Assembly: GCF_031954525.1 (NCBI RefSeq)
Contig: NZ_CP134867.1
Location: 3,100,001-3,164,000, forward strand
From: Dyella sp. BiH032
GTDB lineage: Bacteria; Pseudomonadota; Gammaproteobacteria; Xanthomonadales; Rhodanobacteraceae
Reading direction: 5' to 3'
Length of the DNA stretch: 64,000 nucleotides
Position 1 is the stretch's first letter. The number at the start of each line of letters is the position of its first letter. Positions 42,347 to 51,207 of this stretch are shown here, in pieces. A program made the position numbers and the translations under genes. The notes under the pieces are model-generated. The model searched no databases. It was not told the origin of the DNA and saw only the letters and a list, made by a program, of their open reading frames with translations.

Positions 42347-42874
42347 ATGCGCAAGTTACTGAGCGTTTTTCTTTTCGCCGCCGCACTGTCGGCCCATGCC
42401 GAGGACTTCAGACTCAAGGTCGATGCCGATGCACCGAACGGCGGCATCGCGCCACGCTTCACCTATCACGGCTTCGGTTGCACCGGACAGAACCTGGCGC
42501 CGGCCGTGCATTGGGAAGGCATGCCCGCGGGCACGAAGAGCCTGGCGCTCACCGTCTACGACCCGGATGCCCCTACCGGCAGCGGATGGTGGCACTGGGT
42601 GGTGATCGATCTGCCGACCGCCACCGCGGGCCTGCCGCAAGGCGGCGCCCTGCCTGCGGGAGCGCATGCGCTACGCAACGATTACGGCGATGCGGCCTGG
42701 GGCGGCCCTTGCCCGCCGCAGGGCGACAAGCCGCATCGCTACGTGTTCACCGTGCATGCGCTGGACGTCCCCAGCCTGGGCTTGCCGGCCGATGCCTCGG
42801 CGGCCAAGGCGGGCTTCCTGATCGGGCAGCACACCATCGGCAAGGCGCAGGCGACGCTGCGCTACGGGCGCTAG
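42347..42874 (+). CDS. YbhB/YbcL family (PEBP, Raf kinase inhibitor-like) protein
   Basis: A 175-residue phosphatidylethanolamine-binding-like protein with a signal peptide (RKLLSVFLFAAALSAHA, cut before EDF). The fold marks are FTYHGFGCTGQNLAPAVHW, VYDPDAPTGSGWWHWVVIDL and the DPDAPTGSG-HW loop that forms the ligand pocket. HALRNDYGDAAWGGPCPP and HRYVFTVHALD follow. Function in bacteria is poorly defined. The start has a GGAGG box. Likely partner is the AraC gene before it. Confidence 0.92.
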   Translation: MRKLLSVFLFAAALSAHAEDFRLKVDADAPNGGIAPRFTYHGFGCTGQNLAPAVHWEGMPAGTKSLALTVYDPDAPTGSGWWHWVVIDLPTATAGLPQGGALPAGAHALRNDYGDAAWGGPCPPQGDKPHRYVFTVHALDVPSLGLPADASAAKAGFLIGQHTIGKAQATLRYGR

Positions 42875-42989
42875 CAGCCTACGGGCGTCGCTGCCCTTAC
42901 CTGCGGTCGCGCCGGCGTGCTTGACGGAACGCCGGAGCGACTCCGGTACACTTGCGTCCTTTTCGCCCCCAGCGAGCAGGACATCCCCC

Positions 42990-43880
42990 ATGACCCGCAA
43001 GACCCTCAAGGTCGCGCTGCTGCAGGAAACCCACCGCGGCAGCCGCGACGCCAATCTCGACGCCATCGAGGCCGGCCTGCGCGAAGCCGCCGCGGCCGGC
43101 GCCGAACTGGTGCTGCTGCAGGAACTGCATAACGGCCCGTACTTCTGCCAGCACGAGTCGGTGAGCGAGTTCGACCTCGCGGAAACCATTCCCGGCCACA
43201 GCACCGAACGCATCGGCAAGCTGGCCGAGGAGCTGAAACTGGTCGTGGTCGCCTCGCTGTTCGAGAAGCGCGCCACCGGGCTGTATCACAACACGGCGGT
43301 GGTGTTCGACCGCTCGGCGAAGATCGCCGGCAAGTACCGCAAGATGCACATCCCCGACGACCCGGCGTTCTACGAGAAGTTCTACTTCACGCCGGGCGAC
43401 CTGGGCTTCGATCCGATCGACACGGCGGTCGGCCGCCTCGGCGTGCTGGTGTGCTGGGACCAGTGGTATCCGGAGGCCGCGCGCCTGATGGCGCTGGCCG
43501 GCGCGGAGCTGCTGCTCTATCCCACCGCGATCGGCTGGGATCCGAACGACGAGCAGGCCGAGAAGGATCGCCAGCGCGAAGCCTGGGTCACCGTGCAACG
43601 CGGCCATGCGGTCGCCAATGGCGTGCCGCTGCTGGCCTGCAACCGCACGGGATATGAGCCGGACCCCGCCGGCGTCGGCGCCGGCATCCAATTCTGGGGC
43701 ACCAGTTTCGTGGCCGGACCGCAGGGCGAGTTCCTAGCCCGTGCCGGCACCGATCAGCGCGAGCTGCTCGTGGTCGAGATCGACATGGCGCGCAGCGAGC
43801 ACGTGCGTCGGATCTGGCCATTCCTGCGCGATCGCCGCATCGACGCGTATGGCGACCTGCTCAAGCGCTTCCGCGACTGA
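42990..43880 (+). CDS. aguB: N-carbamoylputrescine amidase
   Basis: A 296-residue nitrilase-superfamily enzyme hydrolysing N-carbamoylputrescine to putrescine. The Glu-Lys-Cys triad is visible at E45 (LLQELHNGPYF), K118 (KYRKMHIPDD) and C155 (VLVCWDQWYPE). HQFWGTSF-like GIQFWGTSFVAGPQGEFLA and the DIDMARSEHVRR-like EIDMARSEHVRRIWPFLRD are typical for AguB. An upstream ATG at 42921 is not needed. It completes the agmatine route begun by aguA. Confidence 0.94.
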   Translation: MTRKTLKVALLQETHRGSRDANLDAIEAGLREAAAAGAELVLLQELHNGPYFCQHESVSEFDLAETIPGHSTERIGKLAEELKLVVVASLFEKRATGLYHNTAVVFDRSAKIAGKYRKMHIPDDPAFYEKFYFTPGDLGFDPIDTAVGRLGVLVCWDQWYPEAARLMALAGAELLLYPTAIGWDPNDEQAEKDRQREAWVTVQRGHAVANGVPLLACNRTGYEPDPAGVGAGIQFWGTSFVAGPQGEFLARAGTDQRELLVVEIDMARSEHVRRIWPFLRDRRIDAYGDLLKRFRD

Positions 43881-43957
43881 GCAGCCGGTTTCCGGCCGCT
43901 TGCGCCGCGCGGAAACCGACCCCATGCAGTGACTCTCCCGACATCGACGAACGACGC

Positions 43958-45193
43958 ATGAGCCTGGACGCCTCCGCCGAACCACTCCCCACCGCCCTCG
44001 AAGGCCAGCCCATCGAACGGGTCGTACGCGATGGCGTGGAGTATGTGGTGCTTGGCACCGCGCACGTTTCCCGCGCCAGCGTCGATGCCGTGCGCGAACT
44101 GCTGGTGCGCGAGTCGTTCGATGCCGTGGCGGTAGAACTCTGCCCAAGTCGCGCGCAGGGCATGCGCGATCCGGACGCGCTCAAGAAGATGGACCTGTTC
44201 CAGGTGATCCGCCAGGGCAAGGCCGGCATGGTCGCCGCGAGCCTGGTGCTGTCGACCTTCCAGAAGCGCCTGGCCGATCAATTCGGTATCGAACCGGGCG
44301 CGGAAATGAAGGCGGCCATGGATGGCGCCGAACAGCGCGGAGTGCCGGTGTGGCTGGTGGACCGCGAAGTGGGCACCACGCTCAAGCGCGCCTGGCGCAG
44401 CGTCGGATTCTGGCAGCGCTTCGGCCTGATGGGCGGCCTGTTCGCCAGCGTGTTCGAGCGCGAGGCGATCGAAGAAAAGGAAATCGAGAAACTCAAGCAA
44501 GGCGACATGCTGGAAAGCGCCTTCAGCGAATTCGCCAGCCAGTCCGAACCGCTGTATCGCAGCCTGATCGCCGAGCGCGATGCCTATATGGCGGCGCGCC
44601 TGCGCGAGGAAGCCGGCCGCGCGGGATATAGCGGTGAGCCTCGCCGTGTGCTGGTGGTGATCGGTGCAGGCCACCTCAAGGGACTAAGCGAACAGTTGCG
44701 CACGCAGGAAGGCGATCCGGGCGCGGAGGCCACGGAACTGGCGAAGCTGCCTGCGCCGTCCAAGTGGCCGAAGTGGATCGCCATCGGCTTGGTGTTGCTG
44801 GTCTTCGCAGCCATCGCGGTGGCGTTCCACCGCAACGCTGCGCTCGGCGCGCAAGCCTTGCGCGACTGGGTGATGTACACCGCCGGCTTCTCGGCACTGG
44901 GTGCTGTCGTCGCGGGTGGGCATCCCTTGAGCGTGTTTGCGGCGGCCGTGGCCGGGCCGATCAAGCCGTTCCGCCCCGGCGTTCCGTCCGGCGCGATCAG
45001 TGCGATGACCGAAGCCTGGGTACGCAAGCCGCGCGTGGCGGACTTCGAAACCCTGCGCGACGACATCGGCCACTGGACCGGCTGGTGGAAGAACCGCGTG
45101 GCGCGCACGCTGCTGAATTTCCTGCTGGTGTGCGTTGGCACCATCGCCGGCGAGTACACCGCCGGCATCCATATCTTCAAGAGCTTGTTCTGA
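43958..45193 (+). CDS. TraB family membrane protein (TraB/GumN-like)
   Basis: A 411-residue protein. The soluble N-terminal half carries the family motifs VVLGTAHVS (residues about 30-38) and AVELCPSR, with GAGHLKGL further on and a variable hydrophilic middle. The C-terminal 150 residues hold three hydrophobic segments (IAIGLVLLVFAAIAVAF, GFSALGAVVAGGHPL, LNFLLVCVGTIAGEY). The family is related to metalloprotease-like TIKI proteins and to TraB of enterococcal plasmids. The enzymatic function is unknown. It is not linked to the upstream polyamine genes by tight spacing. Confidence 0.88.
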   Translation: MSLDASAEPLPTALEGQPIERVVRDGVEYVVLGTAHVSRASVDAVRELLVRESFDAVAVELCPSRAQGMRDPDALKKMDLFQVIRQGKAGMVAASLVLSTFQKRLADQFGIEPGAEMKAAMDGAEQRGVPVWLVDREVGTTLKRAWRSVGFWQRFGLMGGLFASVFEREAIEEKEIEKLKQGDMLESAFSEFASQSEPLYRSLIAERDAYMAARLREEAGRAGYSGEPRRVLVVIGAGHLKGLSEQLRTQEGDPGAEATELAKLPAPSKWPKWIAIGLVLLVFAAIAVAFHRNAALGAQALRDWVMYTAGFSALGAVVAGGHPLSVFAAAVAGPIKPFRPGVPSGAISAMTEAWVRKPRVADFETLRDDIGHWTGWWKNRVARTLLNFLLVCVGTIAGEYTAGIHIFKSLF

Positions 45194-45249
45194 CGCCTCC
45201 GCGGCGCACGCCGCACCAGGGTACGCTGCGGCCCGTTCGAGTATTCCGT

Positions 45250-46392
45250 TTACGGGTGATGCAAGCCCGCATCGAGGACGTCCAGCAGTTCGTCGTCCTT
45301 GTCTAGGCTCTGTTCCCAGTACATCGCGCCGCCTAGGCGATGCTGCCGGATGAAGGCAGTCTTGATGCGCAGCGATGCCGGATCCTCGTAGCTGACGAAG
45401 GTGCGCGTCTTCGCGTTCCACAAGAACGGGACCTGCGCCTGTTCGTCCCAATGCCGGGCATAGCCATTCTTGCCGATATAGTCGGCCACCAGTTCGCGCC
45501 ACGATGGCGCGCCGAAGAATTTGCCGTAGGGCTGCTGCAGTCCATCGTGGTCCGGCGCGACGTCGGTGAACGCCCTTCCGTAAAACGGCACGCCCAGCAC
45601 GAGCTTGGCGGCAGGCACGCCGGCGTCGAGGTACTGGCGCACAGCCTTGGACGCAGCGCGATCGCCGGGCGGATCGGCCTTCGACGGATACAGGCCCGCA
45701 TGGTGGCCGGTCCTTGGGGTCAGGCTGTTGTGGAAGTCGTACGCCATCAGGTTGAACCAATCCAGCGAACGCGCCACGCGCGCCAGCTCGATGCCGGCGA
45801 CGAATTCGTTGTCGGCCGAGGCGATGGTCAGGAAGTAATGCCGGCCGCCATGCTGCTTGCCTAGCTGGTCCAGACGGTGGCGCACGGTTTCCATCAGCAG
45901 GCTGAAGTTGCGCTTGTCTTCGGGACGATGGCTGATGCCGCCGCCGGGCAGCGTCGGGTATTCCCAGTCGACGTCCAGGCCGTCGAGCTCGTGCTGCTCG
46001 ATCAGCCGGGCAGCATCGTCGGCGAACTGGCGGCGCGACGCCTCGCTGAGCGCCGCTTCCGAGAAGTGTCCGGCGCCCCAGCCGCCCACCGAGAGCAGCA
46101 CCTTCAATCCGGCGTTGTCGCGGCGCAGGGCGACGAGCCTGGCCAACGAGGCCTCGGCATGCGGACTGCGCAGCACGATGCGGGCCTGGTCGTCCAGCGT
46201 GCCAAAGGCGTAATTGATGACGTCGAGCTTGGACGCGGAAATGGGCGGCAGCGGATCGGCGTCGGCCACGTAACCGACGATGCGGTAACTACCGGACGTC
46301 TCCCTGGCACCCAGCGCGCCGGCGAACGATGCAAGCAGCACCGCCCAGAAGCGCCCGGCCGCCAGGCGACCCATCGACCACTTTCCACGCAT
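45250..46392 (-). CDS. Secreted GH18 family glycoside hydrolase (chitinase-like)
   Basis: A 380-residue exported enzyme. The signal peptide has core GRFWAVLLASFAGALG. The catalytic barrel shows SVGGWG and the GH18 active-site motif DGLDVDWEYP, with D137, D140, D142 and the acid/base E144. MAYDFHN and GVPFYGRAF are further conserved barrel strands. The substrate may be chitin or peptidoglycan-type amino sugar polymers. No chitin-binding domain is seen. The ATG at 46392 is chosen because the signal peptide begins there; upstream codons to 46539 are not needed. It reads toward the TraB gene and is divergent from the cytochrome genes. Confidence 0.93.
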   Translation of the reverse strand: MRGKWSMGRLAAGRFWAVLLASFAGALGARETSGSYRIVGYVADADPLPPISASKLDVINYAFGTLDDQARIVLRSPHAEASLARLVALRRDNAGLKVLLSVGGWGAGHFSEAALSEASRRQFADDAARLIEQHELDGLDVDWEYPTLPGGGISHRPEDKRNFSLLMETVRHRLDQLGKQHGGRHYFLTIASADNEFVAGIELARVARSLDWFNLMAYDFHNSLTPRTGHHAGLYPSKADPPGDRAASKAVRQYLDAGVPAAKLVLGVPFYGRAFTDVAPDHDGLQQPYGKFFGAPSWRELVADYIGKNGYARHWDEQAQVPFLWNAKTRTFVSYEDPASLRIKTAFIRQHRLGGAMYWEQSLDKDDELLDVLDAGLHHP

Positions 46393-46518
46393 ACCCCTCT
46401 CTCCTCTCCGTCCCTGCCGGCGGGGCCCGCGGACTACCGTCGGCGTTATTGTCCCTGCTCGGACCGTCCCACTATACTTCCGAGACTTTAACGCCATGTA
46501 CCCGCCGGAATCGTGGGA

Positions 46519-46848
46519 ATGATGATGACTCGACTGCACATGCTCGGCCTGACCGTCGCTGCCGCACTACTCGTCACTGGCAGCGTTCATGCCGAAGGCG
46601 ACAAGGCCGCCGGCCGCAAACTGGTCTATACCTGCAACGGCTGCCACGGCGTCACTGGGTACGAGAACGCCTATCCGCGTTATCCGGTACCGAAGATCGT
46701 CGGCCAGAACGCTCAGTACATCGTTAACGCCCTGCACGGCTACAAGAACGGCGACCGCCACCATCCGACCATGGTGGCCCAGGCGCAGAGTCTGTCCGAC
46801 AAGGACATCGACGATATCGCCGCCTACCTGTCCAGCCTCGCCAAGTAA
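46519..46848 (+). CDS. Periplasmic cytochrome c (first of a pair)
   Basis: A 109-residue class I cytochrome c. Signal peptide (MLGLTVAAALLVTGSVHA) then the haem site CNGCH (residues about 36-40), GHP-like loop and a methionine ligand candidate in PTMVAQAQ. Three start codons lie close together (46519, 46522, 46525); the first is used. It lies 27 bases before a second cytochrome gene, and the two resemble each other (YxxALHxYKxGxRxxxxMxxxAxxLSDxDIxDxAAYxSSL), so they probably arose by duplication. The electron partner is not in this window. Confidence 0.9.
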   Translation: MMMTRLHMLGLTVAAALLVTGSVHAEGDKAAGRKLVYTCNGCHGVTGYENAYPRYPVPKIVGQNAQYIVNALHGYKNGDRHHPTMVAQAQSLSDKDIDDIAAYLSSLAK

Positions 46849-46875
46849 GTAGCCCCCGGGAACCAAGGATTCCGC

Positions 46876-47232
46876 ATGAATCGTGCGCTCACCCTGATTT
46901 CGTTCGGCGCCGCCCTGGCGTTCGCTTCCGTCCAGGCGCAGGCCGCCGGCAACATCGAAGCCGGCAAGCAGAAGGCCGCCGCCTGCTTCGCCTGCCATGG
47001 CACCGACGGCAACGCCATCGACCCGCAGTACCCCCGCCTCGCCGGCCAGTACAACATGTACATCCAGCAGGCGCTGCACGAGTACAAGAGCGGCCAGCGC
47101 AACAACGCGATCATGAAGGGCTTCGTCGCCACTCTGTCCGACCAGGACATCGAGGACGTCGCCGCCTACTTCTCGTCGCTGCCGACCAAGCTGGACAATC
47201 TCGACGGCCACATCCAGGGCGACAAGAAGTAA
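46876..47232 (+). CDS. Periplasmic cytochrome c (second of a pair)
   Basis: A 118-residue cytochrome c with signal peptide (LISFGAALAFASVQAQAA) and haem site CFACH. The PRLAGQYNMYIQQALHEYK and LSDQDIEDVAAYFSSLP segments fit the c4/c554-like group. It ends in a lysine-rich tail. It is probably co-transcribed with the cytochrome gene just upstream, and the two end at a shared bidirectional terminator. Confidence 0.92.
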   Translation: MNRALTLISFGAALAFASVQAQAAGNIEAGKQKAAACFACHGTDGNAIDPQYPRLAGQYNMYIQQALHEYKSGQRNNAIMKGFVATLSDQDIEDVAAYFSSLPTKLDNLDGHIQGDKK

Positions 47233-47245
47233 TTGCGTCGCCACG

Positions 47246-47276
47246 AAAAAAAGGCCCGCGCGAGCGGGCCTTTTTT
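47246..47276. terminator. Bidirectional terminator between the cytochromes and nfuA
   Basis: A 9-bp stem (AAGGCCCGC/GCGGGCCTT) with a 4-base loop has seven A before it and six T after it, so it can stop transcription from both sides. It lies 14 bases after the cytochrome stop and 15 before the nfuA stop. Confidence 0.92.
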
Positions 47277-47290
47277 CTTGCTGCCAGCGC

Positions 47291-47899
47291 TCAGCCCATG
47301 GCTGAGCGCCCTTCCCGCTTGTCGTAGTAAGGATTGGCGCCGCCCGCATGGTCGGTCGCGTCGCGCACCTCAGTGACTTCGGGAATGCGCTCGCGCAGCG
47401 TCTTCTCCACGCCATGCTTCAGCGTAACGTCGACCATGCCGCAGCCATGGCAACCACCGCCGAACTGCAACACCACGACCCCCTCCGCGCTGACTTCCAG
47501 CAGGCTGATGCGTCCGCCGTGCGCGGCGACGCGCGGATTGATCTCCGCGTCGAGCACGTAGCGCACCCGCTCCACGAGGCTGGCTTCCATCCCCGGCATG
47601 TCGCCCTTGATGCGCGGCGCGCGGATGTTGAGCTGGCCGCCGGTGGCATTGGGTTCGTAGTCGATGCTCGCGCCATCCAACCAGGGTGCACTGGCACCTT
47701 CGACGTGGAAGAGGAAGCCTTCGCACTCGATGGTCCATTCGTCGCCGGAGAGTTCGTCCGGCTCGCAGAACTCCAGCTCGCAGTTGGCTGCCGGGGTGCC
47801 TGGCGCGGTGACCCGCACGCGGATGCTCAAACCCTCGATGCCCTGCTGGGAAAGTAGGCGCAGGAAGTGCTGCTGCGCGCGTTCGGAAATATCGATCAT
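47291..47899 (-). CDS. nfuA: Fe-S biogenesis protein NfuA
   Basis: A 202-residue carrier that delivers 4Fe-4S clusters to target enzymes. The N-terminal A-type-like domain (ISERAQQHFLRLLSQQGIEG to DGASIDYEPNATGGQLNI) lacks the cluster cysteines, as is normal. The C-terminal NifU-like domain has the binding pair in LQFGGGCHGCGMVDVTL. The length matches the enterobacterial NfuA. It ends at the bidirectional terminator and is transcribed opposite to phhB. Confidence 0.96.
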   Translation of the reverse strand: MIDISERAQQHFLRLLSQQGIEGLSIRVRVTAPGTPAANCELEFCEPDELSGDEWTIECEGFLFHVEGASAPWLDGASIDYEPNATGGQLNIRAPRIKGDMPGMEASLVERVRYVLDAEINPRVAAHGGRISLLEVSAEGVVVLQFGGGCHGCGMVDVTLKHGVEKTLRERIPEVTEVRDATDHAGGANPYYDKREGRSAMG

Positions 47900-48050
47900 G
47901 CCTGCTCCGGAAAGACGGCCGGCCTTGCAACACGTCGCTGGCCGGAAAACAGCACCATTTTAGTCCTCTTTCCGCTGGACTGCATGGTTTTGACTTTTTC
48001 GCGCGCAGCTTCGACGCTTCGCGCTTTCGATAACGCCCGGAGCCTCGACC

Positions 48051-48392
48051 ATGAGCCAAGCCGAACTCGCCAGCCAGCACTGCACTCCCCGTCGAGGCAA
48101 GGAGCACGCACTGGACCGCGCCCAGGTCGACGCGATGCTTGCCGACCTGCCTGGCTGGCAGCTGGCGGACGGGGGCAAGGCCATCGTGAAGGACTTCAAG
48201 TTCAGCGATTTCCACCACACCCTGGGCTTTATCAACGCCGTCGGCTTCATGGCCAACCAGGAAGACCATCATCCGGACCTGGAAGCGGGCTACGGCCATT
48301 GCCAAGTGCTGTGGTCGACGCATGACGTCGGCGGCCTCTCGCTGAACGATTTCATCTGCGCGGCACGCGTCGAGGCCTTGCTGGCGCGCTGA
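48051..48392 (+). CDS. phhB: Pterin-4a-carbinolamine dehydratase
   Basis: A 113-residue enzyme that regenerates quinonoid dihydropterin after phenylalanine hydroxylation. Family marks are WQLADGGKAIVKDFKFSDFHH, quoted in part as KDFKFSDFHHTLGFINAVGF, and MANQEDHHPDLEAGYGHCQVL with the histidines of the active site (HHPD). No phhA is in the window. The next gene begins two bases after its stop, suggesting one transcript. Confidence 0.94.
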   Translation: MSQAELASQHCTPRRGKEHALDRAQVDAMLADLPGWQLADGGKAIVKDFKFSDFHHTLGFINAVGFMANQEDHHPDLEAGYGHCQVLWSTHDVGGLSLNDFICAARVEALLAR

Positions 48393-48394
48393 GC

Positions 48395-49900
48395 TTGGAT
48401 GCCCGCCTGCCAGCATGGGCCCGCGCTGCCGGATTCGTGCTGGCAGCCGTGTTGCTGTCGTTTGGACTGCGTGCGCTCGCGGGATTCGTGGTGGAAACCC
48501 GATTGCGCCACGACGCCGAGCGCGAGCTGGACGCCCTGCAGAAAGGCGAGCCGCTGTGGCGCTGGACGCTACGGCAACCACGCGACCTCGTCGCGGGACG
48601 ACCGTTCGGCAACGCCACGGCTGACGGCACCGCATCCGGACTGCGCCTGACCAGCCGCGACGGTCAGCCCTTCGAAGTGGGGCTGCCCGTCATGCAGCCG
48701 CTTGACCTGGCACATTGGCCGCTGCTGCGCCTGGACATGCCGGTGATCGAGAGAGCGGGAGCACTCTCGCTCATCGTGCAGAGCCGACCCGGCGAGGCGG
48801 TGTGTTCGTCGGCTGGTCTCGCGATACCGGCGCACGGCGACGGCTTCACGGTCGATCTGCGCGGCTTGGCCTGGAAGCGCGAAAACGGCGAAGCCTGCCC
48901 GCCACCGGGCGTCGTCACCTACATGCTGCGGTTGCGACTGCAGCTTCCGGCTGGCGGGACGGTCGAACTTCGCGAGGCGGCGCTGCTCGCCGCCGGGACC
49001 ATTGCTCCGCCTAGCCAGACCGCTGGAACATTACCGACCGACAATGCCTCAGCCTTCCTGGCGTCGCTGGGACGTTCCTCGCCGTCGATGCCGGCCGCCC
49101 CGCTCCTGTTGCTGCCACACGACGCCCCGGTAGAAACCTGGCTCGCCCAGCGCGACCGCATCCGGGATCGTTGGCCGGCTGCGGCCGTCATTCCGGAGGG
49201 GGCCGCGCTTGTGCCTGGTACGCGCACAGCCGCGCCGGAGTGGGTGGCCTGGGCGCTCACCGCCGTCTACGGGCTGTTGCTGCTGCATGCCGGCCTGCGT
49301 CGGACGCATCCGGCCTGGCAGCTGGCTCTACTGGTCGGGGGTTCGCTGTGGTTGATCGCCGGCATGCAATGGGGCATCCGCGCGTCTCCCCCGGCCGTAG
49401 CCGCTTTCGTGGCGGCCCTGGCGTGGGCCGCCTGGCAGGAAAGACGCGATCGTTCCTCGGATTGGCGCTGGCTGGGGGAAACACCTGGGGAGTGGCTGCT
49501 GCCCCTGATCCTGATTCCCGTGGCCTGGGGACTGGCGGCCGGATGGGGCAATGGATTCGCTGCCCCGAACGGCAGGCATGCGCTTCTTTATATCGCCTGG
49601 GCGGGATTGCAGCAGTGGCTGATGCTCGCGGTCGTGCTGCGCCGCTTGGAACGGTGGCCGGGCGGCCGCGCCCTGCCGATGCTGGCCACCGCCACCTTCT
49701 TTGCTCTCCTGCACACCCCCAACGGGGTGCTCATGCAGCTGTGCTTCGTGGCCGAACTCTGGTGGGCCTGGTGTTTCCTGCGTTCCCGGCGCTTGCTGCC
49801 GATCGTGCTCGCCCACGCCGGAAGCGCCTTGCTGGTCGAAGCGGGCCTGGTCGGCGGAGCGCTGCGCTCGCTGGAAGTCAGCGCGCGCTTCTTGCTCTAG
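48395..49900 (+). CDS. CPBP-like membrane protein with altered catalytic motif
   Basis: A 501-residue protein. One N-terminal membrane segment (GFVLAAVLLSFGLRALAGF) is followed by a periplasmic-looking domain of about 240 residues and then seven or so membrane segments. The last 110 residues resemble the CPBP (Abi) intramembrane protease core. H440 (FFALLHTPN), N443 and H474 (IVLAHAGSALL) match motifs 2 and 3. The first motif, usually a pair of glutamates before a conserved arginine, reads LQQWLMLAVVLRR with Gln406 and Gln407. Proteolysis is therefore doubtful. The start is a TTG at 48395 two bases after phhB. Its 3' end overlaps rluC by 23 bases. Confidence 0.75.
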   Translation: MDARLPAWARAAGFVLAAVLLSFGLRALAGFVVETRLRHDAERELDALQKGEPLWRWTLRQPRDLVAGRPFGNATADGTASGLRLTSRDGQPFEVGLPVMQPLDLAHWPLLRLDMPVIERAGALSLIVQSRPGEAVCSSAGLAIPAHGDGFTVDLRGLAWKRENGEACPPPGVVTYMLRLRLQLPAGGTVELREAALLAAGTIAPPSQTAGTLPTDNASAFLASLGRSSPSMPAAPLLLLPHDAPVETWLAQRDRIRDRWPAAAVIPEGAALVPGTRTAAPEWVAWALTAVYGLLLLHAGLRRTHPAWQLALLVGGSLWLIAGMQWGIRASPPAVAAFVAALAWAAWQERRDRSSDWRWLGETPGEWLLPLILIPVAWGLAAGWGNGFAAPNGRHALLYIAWAGLQQWLMLAVVLRRLERWPGGRALPMLATATFFALLHTPNGVLMQLCFVAELWWAWCFLRSRRLLPIVLAHAGSALLVEAGLVGGALRSLEVSARFLL

Positions 49901-50870
49901 ACGAGGTCGGATTTCCTTTAACGGCAAGCACATCCAGAAAATTCTTCAGGTCATCTGGCAGGGGAGCGGAGAAGCCGTAGGCCCGCCCGTCCAGCTCGAA
50001 GCTCATGTGCGAGGCGTGCAGGAACAGGCGATGCAACCCCATTTCCCGGAAGCGCTTATTGGCTTCCTTATCGCCGTATTTGGCGTCGCCGGCCAGGGGA
50101 TGGCCGACGTGCGCGGCATGCACGCGGATCTGGTGGGTGCGCCCGGTGCCCAGGGTCGCCTGCATCAGGCGGGCTCCCGGGTACTGCTCCATCTCGCGGA
50201 AAAAGGTGAGCGATGGCTTGCCGTTATCGGACACTCTTACCATTCTTTCTCCGCCCTGGAGCACCGACTTCTGCAAGGGTGCGTTGACGTCGAACTTGGC
50301 CTTGGGTGGATGACCGGCCATGAGGCAGAGGTACTGCTTGGTCACTTCCCCCGAACGGATCAACGCCTGCAGGCCGGTCAGGCCGGCCCGGCTCTTGGCG
50401 AACACGAGCACTCCGCTGGTGTCCCGGTCGAGACGATGAACCAGTTCGAGATGGTCTTTCGGGCGCGCGGCCCGGAGCAGTTCGATCGCCCCATGGCTCA
50501 CACCGCTTCCACCGTGGCTGGCGATGCCGGCCGGCTTATCGATCACCAGGAAATGCTTGTCTTCGAAAATGACCGCGTCCGCGACCGCATGGACCAGTTC
50601 GGCCGATGGCGGCTGCTCGCCGGTTTTTTCGGCCGCCATCCGAACCGGGGGAATGCGCAGGATATCGCCTGCCGTGAGACGAGTCTCAGGCTTCGCGCGC
50701 TTGCCATTCACCCGCACCTGGCCGGTGCGCAGCAAGCGGTAAATCATGCTTTTCGGCACCCCCTTGAGCAGGGTGACCAGTGCGTTGTCGATCCGCTGGC
50801 CGTCCCTCTCCGGGCCGATCTCGACTTGACGCACTCCGTGAGGTGCGTCGTGGGAAGTTGCCGTCTGCAT
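49878..50870 (-). CDS. rluC: 23S rRNA pseudouridine synthase RluC
   Basis: A 330-residue pseudouridine synthase that modifies 23S rRNA at positions 955, 2504 and 2580 (E. coli numbering). The N-terminal S4-like domain (RIDNALVTLLKGVPKSMIYR, RTGQVRVNGKRAK) is followed by the catalytic domain. The active-site motif is VHRLDRDTSGVLVF with the catalytic Asp. The end region LGTGRTHQIRVHAAHVGHPL is typical. It is convergent with the CPBP-like gene, and divergent from rne, as in E. coli. Confidence 0.95.
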   Translation of the reverse strand: MQTATSHDAPHGVRQVEIGPERDGQRIDNALVTLLKGVPKSMIYRLLRTGQVRVNGKRAKPETRLTAGDILRIPPVRMAAEKTGEQPPSAELVHAVADAVIFEDKHFLVIDKPAGIASHGGSGVSHGAIELLRAARPKDHLELVHRLDRDTSGVLVFAKSRAGLTGLQALIRSGEVTKQYLCLMAGHPPKAKFDVNAPLQKSVLQGGERMVRVSDNGKPSLTFFREMEQYPGARLMQATLGTGRTHQIRVHAAHVGHPLAGDAKYGDKEANKRFREMGLHRLFLHASHMSFELDGRAYGFSAPLPDDLKNFLDVLAVKGNPTSSRARSAR

Positions 50871-50898
50871 TGAAAAAAACCTGACTAGATAGGATACT
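50870..50898 (+). promoter_or_regulatory. Sigma70-like promoter of rne
   Basis: TTGAAA and GATACT, separated by 17 bases. Initiation just downstream would give a 5' leader of about 300 bases before the rne start. Confidence 0.65.
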
Positions 50899-51207
50899 CG
50901 ACCGGCGCTACGCCCTAGCCCGCCGAAGTTCGGTCCGGGCCCGGGGCGCCCGTCCGTGACGCCGGCGAGGATAGCGCCGGCCGCTCTCCCGGCAGCCGGT
51001 CGCTGCTCCCTTTCATCGTAACGGTTCGGGTTGCCGTTTGTCCGATGCTTCTTAGGAATCGGCACGGCAGGCGTGATGCCACGAATACCCCGGAGCCGGT
51101 AACGGCGCCGTCTTTTCGCCGCTTCACCGCTGCGGCGCGATCCCCGGCAGGCCGCCCCTCGGGCGCCACCGCGGCACGCGACGCGCGGCAAGCCAAGGAA
51201 CAACACA
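50899..51207 (+). other. Long 5' leader of rne, no gene
   Basis: About 310 bases, GC-rich, between the predicted promoter and the rne start codon. In E. coli the rne leader is about 360 bases and mediates feedback cleavage by RNase E; a similar role here is inference. No credible open frame is present. AAGGAACAAC precedes the ATG as ribosome-binding site. Confidence 0.55.
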
